Positions 1-11,300 of a DNA stretch of 64,000 nt are shown here, piece by piece; within the stretch, counting starts at the first letter, position 1, and the number at the start of each line of letters is the position of its first letter. The notes beneath the pieces were generated by a model. The model saw nothing but the letters and a program-made list of their open reading frames with translations. It was not told where the DNA came from and ran no database searches. The DNA is taken from positions 299,560,150 through 299,624,149 of the forward strand of contig NC_064619.1 of NCBI RefSeq assembly GCF_023898315.1, read 5' to 3'. The position numbers and the translations under genes are program-made. This DNA is from Schistocerca nitens. Taxonomy: Eukaryota; Arthropoda; Insecta; Orthoptera; Acrididae.

Positions 1-3000
1 TTAGTTAAAACAGTAGTGGACGGTTGATACCTCAAAAATAAAAATGAACTCCATAGAAATATGATTTTCATTAAAACCTCGACGCATTTGCATCTGATCT
101 CTTAGTTCAACGAAGCAATAATATTTCGTGATAAAACACCGGTGGATAGAAATCAGGTAATACAGAAAAATTGAAAGCAATGGAGGAACTACGCGCTTCA
201 CAGAAGGCCAAAATTCTCCCTGCAGATGTCTTTGAGGTTATGGTGTTGTTCCCAATCCCGTCATTCATTCCTGTTACGTATGTAAAATTTCTTTCAGAGC
301 GTGGTTTTAGAACCATCTTGTTATTTATACACGTAATGTTTCAATTCTTAAACGGCTAGCAACTCTTTCAAATTCTGTATTTATTTTTGAGTTCGCCAAT
401 ATATCTATATATGCCCGAAGAAATATTTGTCCTATTTGTGGTCTTATTGGCGGGCTTTCTTGAGACGAACGAAACGTGTGTAAGCGGTTCGTCAATAAAA
501 AAAGAGTCAGTATCGGTCGATGTACATCAGATACGAGCAATATCAATACTGAGCGACGCACAAAATTCTGACGTTATCGAATGTCACTGAATCTAACTGA
601 TAGCGAACTTAACAACACTGGCATGCTGTTCGACTGTTATTTGTTCTGTGGATAGCATCAAAGAAGAAATGTGAACTAACATAATACTGCACAGGGAAAT
701 CTAAACTTAAATGTAGAACGAAGCTTCTGCTTTTACCATATCTTTACCGCTACCTGATACATACAAACATGCACACAAGCTGATCTGATCCATCGGAAGT
801 GGTTGGCGAAAGCCTGAAATTGTAAAAACAATGGGTTTGTTATGAACCAGTTTTTCTGTTATCAGCCACGATTTCGGATTTCCAAGAAATAGAACAGTGA
901 GGTAAATACTTTTATCTACCTACATTTTGATGTAAATTGCTATCATGCTGCTATTACATGGCACACTTTCGCTAATAATGTGACAGAACAGTTCCCTCCT
1001 GTCAGTCTCTTTTAGTACAATACGCAATTTGTTGATTAAATGTAAAAGAAACATAGGAGCCTATGATTAATACTTAGTTCGTATAAAACATAACGTATAT
1101 CATTAACCGGAATATCAATAAAAACACGCCTAGCAACTGTCTGTCAGCCCTAAAAATAATGACGAAGCCAAATTTTTTTACAGTAAAATAATAAATTGAT
1201 ATAGCGCCGTTTCATTTAGATGTTACGAAACCTACCACTGTAGGAGTCTATTTGTTAACGGTGTCTGACTCAAGAACATGCCGTCTTCAACATCTTCAAC
1301 CGCATCATGCATTTTTATTTCCCGTACTGAACGCGTTTCAGACTTACACGCATTTGCAGCAGTCTACTAATTAAAAAAGCGAAAGTCGGTTACTGGAATA
1401 TTACAACATAGAAACATCTCACTGCTAAAAACGTATGTGGATAAAAAACTAAAGTACGTGCTCTTGTTGAGCAACATAATTTCGTAAAGACATCAGACTG
1501 GAAAATAGTGAGACACAGATGCACATTACTTCCTAGTCGGAGAATTTTGCTCGGAAATGTTTACCAGATTATAGTGCTAAACTAATGTACATCCCACACG
1601 TTCATTTTCCGTTCATGTAAATTTTTGTCACTGAAATATCAATGTTCTACTTTCACTTTATTGTCGTGGCACCGTGTAGCATTTTTCTTTTCTTTTTTTT
1701 TTTTTGTATAGGGGAGCAGCTGGAAACGTACGGAAGTTCGAAACATGCTCAATACGAATAATACAAGTATATGGTGTTTCTAAATGTGTTGAATATTGCA
1801 ATTTTCAAGAAACCTCTCAATCCCCTACATTGCAGTAAGAGCAAATCTTAAGGATTTTTTTGTTTACACGTCAAATACGTAATCTTACCTCAAAGCAGCA
1901 AGCGAGATTTAAGCACTTTATGTTATGTTCACATACGACAATGACTTTGACTCAGTGTATATATGCTCACGCGTATACCACCTCTGAAGGATCTGTTATT
2001 AGTAATCCACTGATGTTCAACCAAGTAGCGCGCTGAATATTACTTCAATACATTAATTCCTTGCACCTTTGCTGGCTGTTCTGTTGCTGGTACAATATTA
2101 TTACGTTTATTTTATCAAACATGTAACGGTTGTAGGAGAGTACTGGGGTGTGTGCATATAGGCCTCGTTTAGAATAAACGTTGTTTCTTGTCTACACCGT
2201 TTGAACTAAGCGGAAGATATGGAATTTGAAGTTTTAACAGAGCCTGACTGACTTCTACACAGGGGTCATTTCTGGTAGTGTTTTGATCGGTCGATACATT
2301 TGAAGCAAAGCACATCGCTTAACTCTCATACATACGGCCAGTTGTTTATCTGAAGGAAAGTTAGGTGGTACCTCAGTAAAATGATATCGTTTAATGCACC
2401 TTATCCGAGCAAATAGTCTTCGTAATTACATATGCGATGAATAAGCAACTTTGAGACGAACTGGAGATTTAAGGAGGACGACTATCTTCTTGTCCCTTGT
2501 CTGAAAAATACTGAGAGGAACAGGTAAAGATACGCATGGTCAAGACGTACGGAGTCTCTTTTCTTACATTTACAATATGAAAACGCGGAAGCGTTGAACT
2601 AATCGTCAACACGTAAAGCGTCAGAGAGGGCTCTAGCTTAAATGAGCTATGAGGGGATGGAAACTGACAGCGGTACCGTTAAATGACATTCGACTATGGT
2701 AAAAAAAAACAAAAACAAACAAAAAAGCCTGTCCGGCTAACCGTACTTGTGATAAATGTAGATACAGCAATATAAATAAAAGGGCTATACTGATTTGAAA
2801 GTTCTCGTGTATCGATTCTTTATTTCTTTTCTCCTTAAGGAAAAAAAACTTTCTCTTTTCTCGGGATATAGATTAGGAAAATAATAAAAAAACCATTAAA
2901 TATTGGTTATTCGCACACTCATAATAAATCTGTTAGAATTACGTGTGAATGAAAAATGATAATGGCGATGAGATTTGATCGGGAGACCTCGCGCTTATGA

Positions 3001-3239
3001 AACTAAGCGCTTACTCGCTCGTCTATGGAGTTCTTGTACGTTAGCGATCCTGAACAGTATATAAGCGCGCCTAAAATTTTGAAACTCGTTTTCACCTAAA
3101 ACGGTTGAGAGCTGTATCTTCCTGTTTACATATGTTGAAGCCCCAGTTGTGGCCTACACACCGTGTCAATATGAATCAAATCGGCAAGGGAAAGCTTGTA
3201 CGGTCCCCTTCTTAGCATTGACTACAGAAATGTTGGCTT
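1..3239. other. Anonymous AT-rich DNA, no gene seen
   Basis: Only short unrelated open frames occur, the longest under 80 codons, with no recognisable domain. There are homopolymer runs (poly-T near 1,683-1,705, A-rich near 2,700-2,728). A stretch near 2,965-3,040 is faintly tRNA-like on the minus strand, but too weak to call. Confidence 0.6.
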
Positions 3240-3643
3240 ATGAGGAGCTTCTCGATCACCGTACCGATTCTTTTTAACTCTCTTTGTACATTGTGCTGGC
3301 TTACAGCAATCCTCCTCAATGATCGTCGATCCAAGTCAGAAGCACAAGAGGTGTGGTTGTTTCTTCGTGTTTCCCCTTTACAATCTTATCACCACAAATC
3401 GTCTCGGGCTGCTTTAGTAGGATTGAGATGTCCCTGATGGATGTTGCCCAGGTGACATCCAATGACTAGTCCAAGTTCGAAGTGATCGATGTCTCTTGAC
3501 CGAACCATTCCACCGTTTCTGATTCTCTGCTGACGACACAATATTCCCCGCCTCGTTTTGTAATGGCGGGTTCGCTTCTCGTGAGATCTAGTAAATTCGT
3601 CGTTAGATACAGGTGTACGAATACTTGATAAAACAGTGTATAA
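3240..3643 (-). mobile_element. Tc1-a relic, one end only
   Basis: This is the decayed 5' end of a Tc1-like transposon. The stretch with CCCCGCCTC, a GCGGGT-type block and the terminal GAATACTTGATAAAACAGTGTA-like end parallels the right ends of the copies at 8,748-10,014 and 44,664-45,732. The terminal repeat ends near 3,641 beside a TA. The other end and the transposase core are missing, and the left boundary is approximate. Confidence rests on visual alignment with the other two copies. Confidence 0.6.
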
Positions 3644-4296
3644 AGAAATAATCGAACACGGAAGTATTGATTACATTCACGCCTCAACATCTTCGTGTAA
3701 CTTAACACTAAAACTCCTTCCGAAATGGCGGTGGCAAGTTGTAGCACGCGTTAGAATGCTACTCGAAAGCGCCAACGTCGCAAAGGGAACCCGAGTCCTG
3801 CCGGAATTTGGAAGGGTGTTGCTAACTAACAAAGCTATGAAACAATAGTGGAATGAGACTATCTTGTGTTTCAGAGAAGTGCAAATGGCTTGCCGGCGCC
3901 GACGCCCTGGAAAGGGTAGCTGTGTAGCTTTTTATGGCAGTAATTCGAGGGCGACGGACCGGCGCCGGTAGCGACAGGTAGTCGCGGCCGTGTGTTGCAA
4001 GATGGGGCAAGGGGTGCCGCCACGGACGGCTCAAAGGGCGCCACCGAGAAGCGGAAGCAATTCTGCTGACCCGGAGGTCGTAAATACCTGCACCTTACTG
4101 TTGACATCGCCTGCTTCCAGCACTAGGGACACTGTTTGGCCGATATTGCACCCTACAATAAAGAAAAAAAGGTTTCAAATACCTGTTTTGGAGCGAAAGC
4201 TCCATCATCGAGTTTCCAACGTTCCCTTGGCTTTGTTCAGTCATGAAACTTGGGACCTTATGATGGATCTTTTGTTCCGAAATAATTGTTTGTATT
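3644..4296. other. Non-coding stretch with a GC-rich patch
   Basis: Bases 3,890-4,090 are clearly richer in GC and CpG than the surroundings (runs such as GGCGCCGGTAGCG). Three short overlapping frames here have no recognisable protein content. It could be a regulatory island or an old GC-rich repeat; nothing decides between them. Confidence 0.35.
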
Positions 4297-4415
4297 GCTA
4301 TGATCTTCAGTCCCAAGAATTGTTTGATGCAGCTCTCCAGAATGGTCTATCCTGAGGAACATTACATCTCTGCGTAGCTACCGTAACCTACGTCCATTTA
4401 AACAGTTTCTGTGGT
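4297..4415 (-). mobile_element. LINE1 (RTE-like) 3' fragment
   Basis: It aligns by eye with 20,425-20,530, the 3' end of the longer LINE1 copy, sharing TCTTCAGTCC, TTTGATGCAGCTCTCCA and TCTATCCTG in the same order. On the minus strand this is the extreme C-terminal coding end of the reverse transcriptase protein. Both flanks are truncated. Confidence 0.7.
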
Positions 4416-4934
4416 ATCGTCCAGAGATCGCGGTATCACAAAGAGGACTACGCATATCGATACCACAGACATTATGAGGGCTCGCTGAAATCCGCAACAA
4501 CCAATGAGTGACACCCCAGAAGACACACCACCCCACTCAGTATAGCAGCGTCCGCACGCTGAAGTCAATATAGCATGGAGTTGAACATGCAAGAGCTCTG
4601 CCCCAGTTGGCGACCTCAGCTTCAGCAGTCGTCATCGTCGTTTGGAGCCAACAAGTTATCAAAGTTTCTGATCAACATGTTGAACGTTGTACCTCGAGAG
4701 AATATTTGTTAATTAGTGCATCAGGTGATTTTCTGCTAGTCAATGACTGTTGTGAATTATCCTGCACTATTGTAGCAAAGAACGGTGTCAAAGTTAAGTA
4801 AATCTTATATTCATTACTGTGATAAAGTGAAGTAATATTTCATGAGTTACAGTTCCTATGTGTCACCTCAGCGAGCAGTCAAAGAACCCGCAGTTATAGC
4901 TGTCTTGTCAGAACACTTTCTATATTTACCCCAC
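4416..4934. other. No gene seen; separates two LINE1 pieces
   Basis: This 0.5 kb lies between two fragments that are neighbouring parts of one LINE1 copy, so part of it may be a later insertion. No terminal repeats or TSD were recognised, and the small frames are not protein-like. Confidence 0.35.
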
Positions 4935-5493
4935 TAAAATTTTTAAGCTACACTTTCTTCCATTACCACCCTGACGGTTCCTTAGCTTGTCGATCCCTTC
5001 TTTTAGGCGCGCTGTACGTAAATGTCTCTTTTTCCCTCAGATTCAGTAACACATTATTAGGGTGTTTATCTGCACATCTAACCTTCAGTGTTGTTCTATA
5101 ACAAAAAATTTTAGAAAATTCTATTTTCTTCTCGTCATAACTGTTTGTTGTCCACGTTCCACTTCCGTAATAGGCTTTCTCCAGAGAAATACGGGTAGCT
5201 TCAGAAAAGACTTCCTAACATTGAAATTTATATTCTATGTTAAAAAATTTCTTTTTCGTTGTCATTAGTTAATGTCTGTATTTTATATCCTCTCTAGTTT
5301 GGCCATCATCAGTATTTTGCTGCTCAAGTAGCAAAACTCATCTACTAGTTTTAATGTTTCATTTCTAATTCCTTCAGGAATGCCTAATTTCATTGTTTTC
5401 CTTTTGTTGATTTTCATCTTTAACCCAATTTTAAGACACTATCCGTTTAGTTCGACTGCCCTTCCAAGTAATTAGCTGTCTCTGACCGGACTA
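4935..5493 (-). mobile_element. LINE1 (RTE-like) reverse transcriptase fragment
   Basis: It is colinear with 20,600-21,150 of the longer LINE1 copy. Shared blocks include CTTCCTAACATTGAAA/CTTCCTGACACTTAAA, TTTATATCCTCTCTA and ATCATCAGT.TTTTGCT. On the minus strand this covers the region after the reverse transcriptase active site. It carries many stops and indels. It ends next to a mariner fragment starting at 5,496, so mariner probably inserted into or beside this LINE. Confidence 0.75.
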
Positions 5494-5495
5494 TA

Positions 5496-5785
5496 GGAGG
5501 CAGTCAGATGAAAACGAGACGAATGGAAAAAAGTATATCACTTGCGAATTATTTCAAAAGTAATCGCCATAACTGTTAATTCATTTCTCCCACTGTGAGA
5601 CAAGACGGTCAATGCCTTCATGGAAAAATGTTTGCATTTGTCTACAGGAAAATGATTGTACCCAGTTGTGCATCTCTCCGTCCGAAGCAAATCCATGGTC
5701 ACTAAAATCTTTCTTAACGACTCCTAAAATATGGAAATTACGTAGGGAGAGTTCGCGGCTGTATGGAGGATGTGTAAGGGCTTAG
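5496..5785 (-). pseudogene. Mariner transposase 3' end, truncated
   Basis: Minus-strand translation gives HPPYS, then a stretch equivalent to the mariner C-terminus: FHILG, KKDFSDHGFAS, HNWVQSF, HEGIDRLVSQWEK, then a stop near 5,571. HPPYS is the start of the conserved mariner block before the third catalytic Asp; the Asp codon itself has been deleted or mutated here (the motif runs HPPYSRELS). The left end GAGGCAGTCAGATGAAAAC, next to TA at 5,494-5,495, resembles the terminal repeat of the 38.9 kb mariner. The 5' two thirds of the element are missing. Confidence 0.75.
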
Positions 5786-6261
5786 CCATTTTCCACTTTC
5801 TGTGAATCCCATATTTTAGACGTCTGTGTTCTTTGACCACCTTGATTTGCTACATTTTCATGTTTTCTCTTTTCGTAAATTAAATTCAATATCTCGTGTG
5901 TTATTCAAAATTTTTTTTACCTATTTGACCCAGTGCTGCCTTCGTTATTTCATATCTCAAAGCTATCTACTTGTCTTCTGTTGTATTCCCTTTCCCTTCT
6001 TCAGTTGAACTACAGGATTATGTACTTCAAGCATAAGTGGAATGTTAGTTACAGAAGGTGCTGTTTAGCTGTATTGTTTTTATTTGTGACAAACCAGTTT
6101 TTAACAAGCATGTATGCAATGTGCTACATACTATGGACTATAATGCCAACATGGCATGTGTGATACAGTTATAATGGAACAAGACATTTAACAACAAGTT
6201 TTTTGAAGATCATAAAATAACAGTTTTAACTGTTCGAAACTGGTCACCAGGAATGAACAGA
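5786..6261. other. No gene seen, T-rich
   Basis: Short hydrophobic-looking frames (60-76 codons) reflect T-rich composition. No motif, repeat or splice-flanked exon was recognised. Confidence 0.5.
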
Positions 6262-6416
6262 ATTGAATGCTATCTTGGCTATTAAATTTTCTTCAAACTC
6301 TCAATAATCTCTGGTTGTTTCAGTTCATCCAGGTCCCCTCTCTATTTAATTTGCTATCTTAGTGGAATTTTTTCAGATTTAACATGAAGTTCATAATGGA
6401 AAAATTATGGTGAGAG
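6262..6416 (-). mobile_element. LINE1 endonuclease-region fragment
   Basis: The minus-strand reading contains VDSHHNFSIMNF followed by LKKFH and GTWMN. This resembles the C-terminal SDH motif of the apurinic-like endonuclease of RTE-type LINEs, where His is catalytic. The assignment to LINE1 is by recall of this family and not by overlap with another copy in the window. Confidence 0.5.
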
Positions 6417-6620
6417 TCCACCTTTTCCCCTTAACGATAAAAACCGAAATAAAGACAGTCGCCAGACTTTTATTCGTCAAATACACGCATCAAAAAAAGT
6501 TTTCCATCACCTCGGTTCCGAGAGTTCCGGAATCTGTACAGAAAATTGGAACAGAGATCAACAAACATCATTTCCGCTCTTTTATTGCTCATGAAAACCA
6601 CACATTGCATGTTGTACCTC

Positions 6621-6674
6621 CATACAGCGAGACCTTCAGAGGTGGTGCATACAGCGAGACCTTCAAAGGTGGTG
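6621..6674. repeat. 27-bp tandem duplication
   Basis: CATACAGCGAGACCTTC... is present twice in direct tandem (6,621-6,647 and 6,648-6,674), with a single difference (AGAGG/AAAGG). It lies in the 3' part of Tc1-d, downstream of the coding remnant. Confidence 0.9.
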
Positions 6675-6699
6675 GGCGAAATTGCTGTACACACCGGTA

Positions 6700-7560
6700 C
6701 CTCAAATACCCAGTAGCACCTCCTCTTGCATTGATGCTTACCGGTATTCATCGTGGCATACTATCAACAAGTTCATCAAGGCACTGTTAGTCCAGACTGT
6801 CCCACTCCTCAACGGCGATTCGGCGTAGATCCCTCAGAGCGGTTGGTGGGTCACGTCGTCCATAAACAGCCCTTTTCAGTCTATTCCAGGCATGTTCGAT
6901 AGGGTTCATGTCTGGAGAACATTGTGGCCACTCTAGTCGAGCGATGTTGTTATCCTGAAGGAAGTCATTCACAAGATGTGCACGGTGGGGGCGCGAACCG
7001 TCGTCCATTAAGATGAATGACTCACCAATATGCTGCCGATATGGTTGCACTATCGGTCGGAGGATGGCATTCACGTGTCGTACAGCCGTTACGGCGCCTT
7101 CCATGACCACCAGCGGCGTACGTCGGCCCCAAATAATGCCACCCCAAAACAGCAGGGAACCTCCACCTTGCTGCGCTCACTGGACATTGTGTCTAAGGCG
7201 TTCAGCCTGATCGGGTTGCCTGTAAACACGTATCTGACGATTGTCCGGTTGAAAGCATTAGGCAACTCTCATGGGTGAAAAGAACGTGATGCTAATCCGG
7301 AGCGGTCCATTCGGCATGTTTTTGGGCCCGTCTGGTGTCGTGGTTGCAAAGATGGACCTCGCCATGGACGTCGGAAGTGAAGTGTCACATCACGCAGCCT
7401 ATTGCGCACAGTTTGATTCGTAACACGACGTTCCTGTGGCTGTACGAAACACTTTATTCAACATGGTGGCGTTGCTGCCACGGTTCCTCCTTGGGTGGCC
7501 TGAGTGAGGCATGTCATCACAGTTCCTGTCTCTCTGTATCTCCTCCATGTCCGAACAACA
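6700..7560 (-). pseudogene. Tc1-like transposase remnant (DDE, Tc1-d)
   Basis: The best open part (7,110-6,790) reads MEGAVTAVRHVNAILRPIV, then FILMDDGSRPHRAHLVNDFL, then CSPDMNPIEHAWNRLKRAVYGR. These are the second catalytic Asp block and the PIEH block with the catalytic Glu of the DD34E family. The usual DDNARPH reads DDGSRPH. Upstream coding (7,110-7,560) is split by frameshifts; GGIIWGRRTPL is still visible. In-frame stops occur after WDSLD (6,787-6,789) and after MPR, but the reading continues QCLDELVDSM. The enzyme would cut and paste the element at TA sites; this copy is dead. Confidence 0.8.
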
Positions 7561-7578
7561 TCGCTTTGGTTCACTCCG

Positions 7579-7776
7579 AAATGGTTCAAATGGCTCTGAG
7601 CTCTATGGGACTTAACATCTGAGGTCATCAGTTCCCTAGACTTAGAACTACTTAAACCTAACTAACGTAAGGACATCACACACATCCATGCCCGAGGCAG
7701 GATTCGAACCTGCGACCATAGCAGTCGCGCGGTTCCGGAATGAAGCGCCTAGAACGGCTCCGTCACCGCGGCCGGC
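7579..7776 (-). mobile_element. SINE-A
   Basis: The tRNA-like head is at the right (B-box-like GGTTCGAATCC on the minus strand, 7,701-7,711 region). The family tail at the left ends in the TTTGAACCATTT motif. A Pol III-transcribed SINE mobilised by a LINE is the expected biology. It sits exactly where Tc1-d is truncated. Confidence 0.9.
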
Positions 7777-8747
7777 CGATAACATTTAACTTTGTATGAA
7801 GAACACTTCAATAAATACAATCTGTCCATCTTTCCGTTGCATAATACGTCTTTCTTTGGCTTTCTTGTTTGATTTTGGAACGGAACCAGAACAGACACCA
7901 CTTAGATTTCGCTGCATGTAAGTCAGACTGTACTGTTCTTACTTTACGCTCAAAAATGAGAATGATAGGGCAGGCCTTTTTTCTGAGAAAAAAGGTGTTA
8001 AATGACAATGAAAACTCTTGGGAGCATCTGACGTTCTCCCAAGTATGGAACACTCGTCTGCTCGAATATACAGGGAGATTCGTTAGGATGCCCATAAAGA
8101 GTTGATAGAGGAATCAAGATACAACAACTTTGGAGTAGGAACTTCAGTTTTTTACAAATAATCTTGAACCAATAAAAGCTCCGGTATGTCAAGAACAACG
8201 AGGATAATCATTAACAACGACCGTAAGTGAAGAGAAAATGTACTTCCAACTGCATTTCATTCAAGTGGGGTCCGTCTGTCCTCAACCCGTTAAGATATTG
8301 TGTATCAGTTGATGTACTTACACATCTGCTCAATTCCAGGCATCGCGGGCACTGGATCGGAAAGGGAGGTCCAATTGCATGACCCCCCACCCCCCACAAC
8401 CTACTCCTCTGATCTGACTCCTCTTGTTAGACGAAGAAACACTTCTCGCCAGGATACTTTCTACATCCGATGAGTTTGATGTAATCCCTAGCGTACTTAG
8501 AGAGGACCAGAATTTTCTAAGAAGATATTATGCCTGTGTGGAACGTGATGGTCTCCACTCTGTACACTTTCTGTAGTGCACAATTTCGTTGAGTATACAG
8601 TACATCGTCTTTGCTGAACTTATGGCGCGTGTGAAATAATTCGCCTTGATGTTCCTGGCATTCAACCATATTCACTGCATCAGGATTACATCCAACACTG
8701 TAAGCACCTTCAGTTTATGCGCAACCTTTTAAGTCACCTTGTACGTA
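7777..8747. other. No gene seen
   Basis: Frames of 62-95 codons overlap on both strands near 7,800-8,100 without recognisable domains. A C-rich stretch lies at 8,383-8,396. No repeat family was recognised. Confidence 0.5.
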
Positions 8748-8874
8748 CACTATCTGATAAAGAGTATGTGGACACCTTATAGTGGAAATTAATGCGTGGT
8801 GTTTCCTGTCTTCGCCTTTGTGATACCTTGAAGTTTGCTGGGGAGAGTTTTAATTAGGTGTAGGAATGTCTGTA

Positions 8875-8896
8875 GATGGATGGATGGATGGATGGA
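8875..8896. repeat. (GGAT)n microsatellite
   Basis: About five units of ATGG inside the left end of the Tc1-a copy. Confidence 0.9.
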
Positions 8897-8984
8897 GCTA
8901 AAGGGACCAAGCTACGACGTGTTCGGCCTCTCAATCCTTTGTGTGTCAAGGCGGGAATAGTCCTCAGAGAGGAAGGACACAAAA

Positions 8985-9790
8985 TCATCCATCAACCCTT
9001 TCGTGTCCGAGACTGAATATATGTGGAGGAATGGCAGACCATTCTTCTTCAAGAGCCGAAACCGGAGATGATAGTGATATTGAACATTTCGGTCTGAAGA
9101 GAGGTCGACGTCCTAACTCATCCCAAAGGTGTTCTGTTGGGTTCAGGTTGGAACTCTGAGCACGACATTCCTTTTCGGCAAGGTTAGTGTACAAAAAATA
9201 TTCCACACAGGCGATGTTTGTAACAGGGTAGATTGACATGCTTATACAGTCATTGTCTCCGAACTGTTCCTCTACCATACATAGTAAACAATATTTTTGA
9301 CTGTGTCCATATCCTTGAAATTTAGCCTTTCTTGAGGTAACCACGAAAAACACCCTCTATACTGAAAAGCCATCTTTTCCATTCTTCACTATTGGCACTA
9401 TGGTAGGTAAGGTTCTGCAGGCATTCGTCAAACCGACACACTTCTATCGGTTTGCCACTGGCTATAGCGTGAGTCATCACTCCAAATCGATCGTTTCCAG
9501 TCATCCACTGTCCGTGGCTTAGCATCTACTATAGAAATGTGTGACTTATGAGCTGCTGGACCATTATACTCCATTCTTTTTGTCTCCATACGCACAGTCA
9601 GTGCGCTTTCCATTTTAACTTGGGAGTGATTCCTTCCGCTAATTTCATGCGATTTTTTCAACTGCCGTCCGCACTGCTCGAGGGTCCCTGTCCTTCAGCA
9701 CATCAGGTCTGCCTCGTCTTGGGTTCGCTGTGATTGTTCCTTCGGGTTTTTACTTCACAATCACATCATCAACAATGGACTTGGGCAGCC
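8985..9790 (-). pseudogene. Tc1-like transposase remnant (Tc1-a)
   Basis: Minus-strand pieces in several frames. At 9,661-9,428: KKSHEISGRNHSQVKMESAL (helix-turn-helix linker region), AAHKSHISIVDAKPR and IWSDDSRYSQW, where the first catalytic Asp is expected. At 9,353-8,985: NLNPTEHLWDELGRRPLF, which carries the catalytic Glu of the DD34E triad, and ALEEEWSAIPPHI. The middle Asp block (DNAPCHTA-type) is not recoverable in any frame. Several frameshifts separate the pieces, so the copy is non-functional. Length fits a roughly 1.2 kb Tc1-like element. Confidence 0.8.
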
Positions 9791-10016
9791 ATAGTAAGGT
9801 TGAAGTATCCCTGTCCGATCTGTTACTCTGGCGACATCCAGTGATCAGCGCACGTTGGAAGCTCTCTTGACAGACTCATTCTGCTGGTTGCAGCTGTTGT
9901 AATGTCAACAGTATACTCCCCGCCTGCTTATGCAGTGTCGAGTCCGCTTTCGTGAAATCTAGAGGTAAATTCCGCGTTTCATAGGAGTGCCCATATACTT
10001 TTGATCGGATAATGTA

Positions 10017-10903
10017 CATGCTCTTCTAATTGTAGGGCAATTTTCTTAAATCGGGTAGCGGCGTTAGAGGACCCTTCTTCGACATTCCCAAAATTACGGA
10101 GTTCGTGGCCAACTACTGAGGAGCTGATTTTGACGTGAAAGTGATATAAGCAACTGCTACGGAGAACACGTACAGTTCAACTATCACCCTGTCACCGTCC
10201 AGCACTGAGCTGCTCCCGCGGCTGAGGAAGCCGCACCGACTGGGCAACTAGCAGAGGGGCAGCGGGAGCGCCGGTGGTCCGGGCGGCCGTTCGTTTCCCA
10301 CGCGGCTGTTATCTGCGGCTGAGCCGCGCCGGCGCCAGCGCGCTGGTCCTGTTCGTCTGGCCCTGGCCGCCTAGGGGTGGCCAGGGTGCGCCGCTGTCGC
10401 CTGGCGCCGGACACAGCCAGCACGTCGCACCAGTGACACGTAAACAACGCCCCACCCTACAGCTCTGCCGGTGTGTTTCAGGCCCCTTCTCACTGACAGA
10501 CGCATCTGAAACTATACTTCTGTACACAGGTTCTTCCATGTATTGTAGTTTGAGACGTTCACAATATTTTGCGTATAACGGGAGGCCAGAACATTAAGCG
10601 AAAGGAAGAGCAAGTGGCTGAGCAGCTTCCCTTGGTCTTCAAACCAGCACCGTCACTTATGTTTCACTTTATGTACCACTAACGTTCTTAGAAATACGTG
10701 TGTTACACTGAAATGGAAGTAAACACTAAAACAAGCGGAAATAAAATGAAACAAAACAGAGCTCGTATATATTCACGTAGGGGAAAAAAAAATAAAAAAA
10801 GTTGGAAGGAGCAAAGCAGAAATAAAACAGAGGAATTAGATTAGCAAAATCAATCTTCATTGATACAAGAAAAATGCTTTGTTCAGACAACATAAATATT
10901 CCC
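10017..10903. other. Non-coding stretch with a GC/CpG-rich island
   Basis: Bases about 10,195-10,430 are strongly GC- and CpG-rich (for example GCCGCGCCGGCGCCAGCGCG). The frames here are arginine/proline rich on both strands, as expected from composition alone. It could be a promoter-type CpG island or a GC-rich repeat. The rest is AT-rich and anonymous. Confidence 0.4.
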
Positions 10904-11024
10904 GGAATGAAATTTTCACTTTGCAGTGGAGTGTGCACTGATACGAAACTTCCTGGCAGATTAAAACAGCGTGCCGAGTTCGAGTCTCGATCTGGCACAC
11001 AGTTTTAATCTGCCAGGAAGTTTC
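10904..11024. repeat. Short copy of the tRNA-arm palindromic element
   Basis: Two perfect 23-bp inverted arms (10,945-10,967, starting GAAACTTCCTGGCAG, and 11,002-11,024) flank a stub with a B-box-like GTTCGAGTCTC. The 40 bp to the left (GAATGAAATTTTCACTTTGCAG...) matches the extension beside the longer element at 62,658-63,026. It looks like an internally deleted copy that kept only the 3' half of one tRNA-like unit. Confidence 0.85.
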
Positions 11025-11044
11025 AACATAAATACTGATGTGAG

Positions 11045-11290
11045 GAAAAAAGCGGTTAAGAGCTGTATTTGCAGCGTAGCATCGTGTTGCTGTGAAACAT
11101 GGGCAACAGGCAATAATGAAATGACATCTCTTTAAAGCGTTTCACGTATGTTGGGACGTCTGTTACAATGACGGAAAATCACCAACCAGGTAATCCTGCG
11201 TAGAACTGGCGAAGAAAGGTCATTTAGGAGAACAATACAGAGAAGAAATCACGAGTGGACTGATCCCATAACACGTCAGCGCCAGTACCT
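11045..11290 (+). mobile_element. LINE1-type C-terminal fragment
   Basis: Plus-strand reading gives CETWATGNNEM, RRMLGR-like remnants, then ILRRTGEERSFRRTIQRRNHEW. This matches the LINE C-terminal pattern Y-G-E-T-W...W-R-R-M-L...V-L-R-R-x-G-E, also seen in the 20.4 and 55.1 kb copies. Frameshifts are present and there is no reverse transcriptase core. Confidence 0.65.
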
Positions 11291-11300
11291 TGCAAATTTC

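Larger units (their letters stand above)
6484..7578 (-). mobile_element. Tc1-d transposon, 5' end lost
   Basis: The 3' end starts beside TA at 6,482-6,483 (CACGCATCAAAAAAAGTTTT). The element runs minus strand through a broken transposase to about 7,578, where a SINE-A begins. No matching second terminal repeat was found beyond the SINE, so the 5' end is deleted. A 27-bp internal duplication lies in the 3' region. Confidence 0.75.
8748..10014 (-). mobile_element. Tc1-a transposon, near full length, dead
   Basis: Terminal repeats: left CACTATCTGATAAAGAGTAT beside TA at 8,746-8,747; right end, reverse complemented, CATTATCCGATCAAAAGTAT, followed by TA at 10,015-10,016. The span is about 1,267 bp. 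Sister copies are at 3,240-3,643, 22,223-23,829 and 44,664-45,732. A (GGAT)n microsatellite lies inside the left end. Confidence 0.85.

Noticed and set aside
2965..3040. tRNA-like patch on the minus strand
   Set aside because: The B-box-like sequence is degenerate and no A box, tail or duplication is visible.
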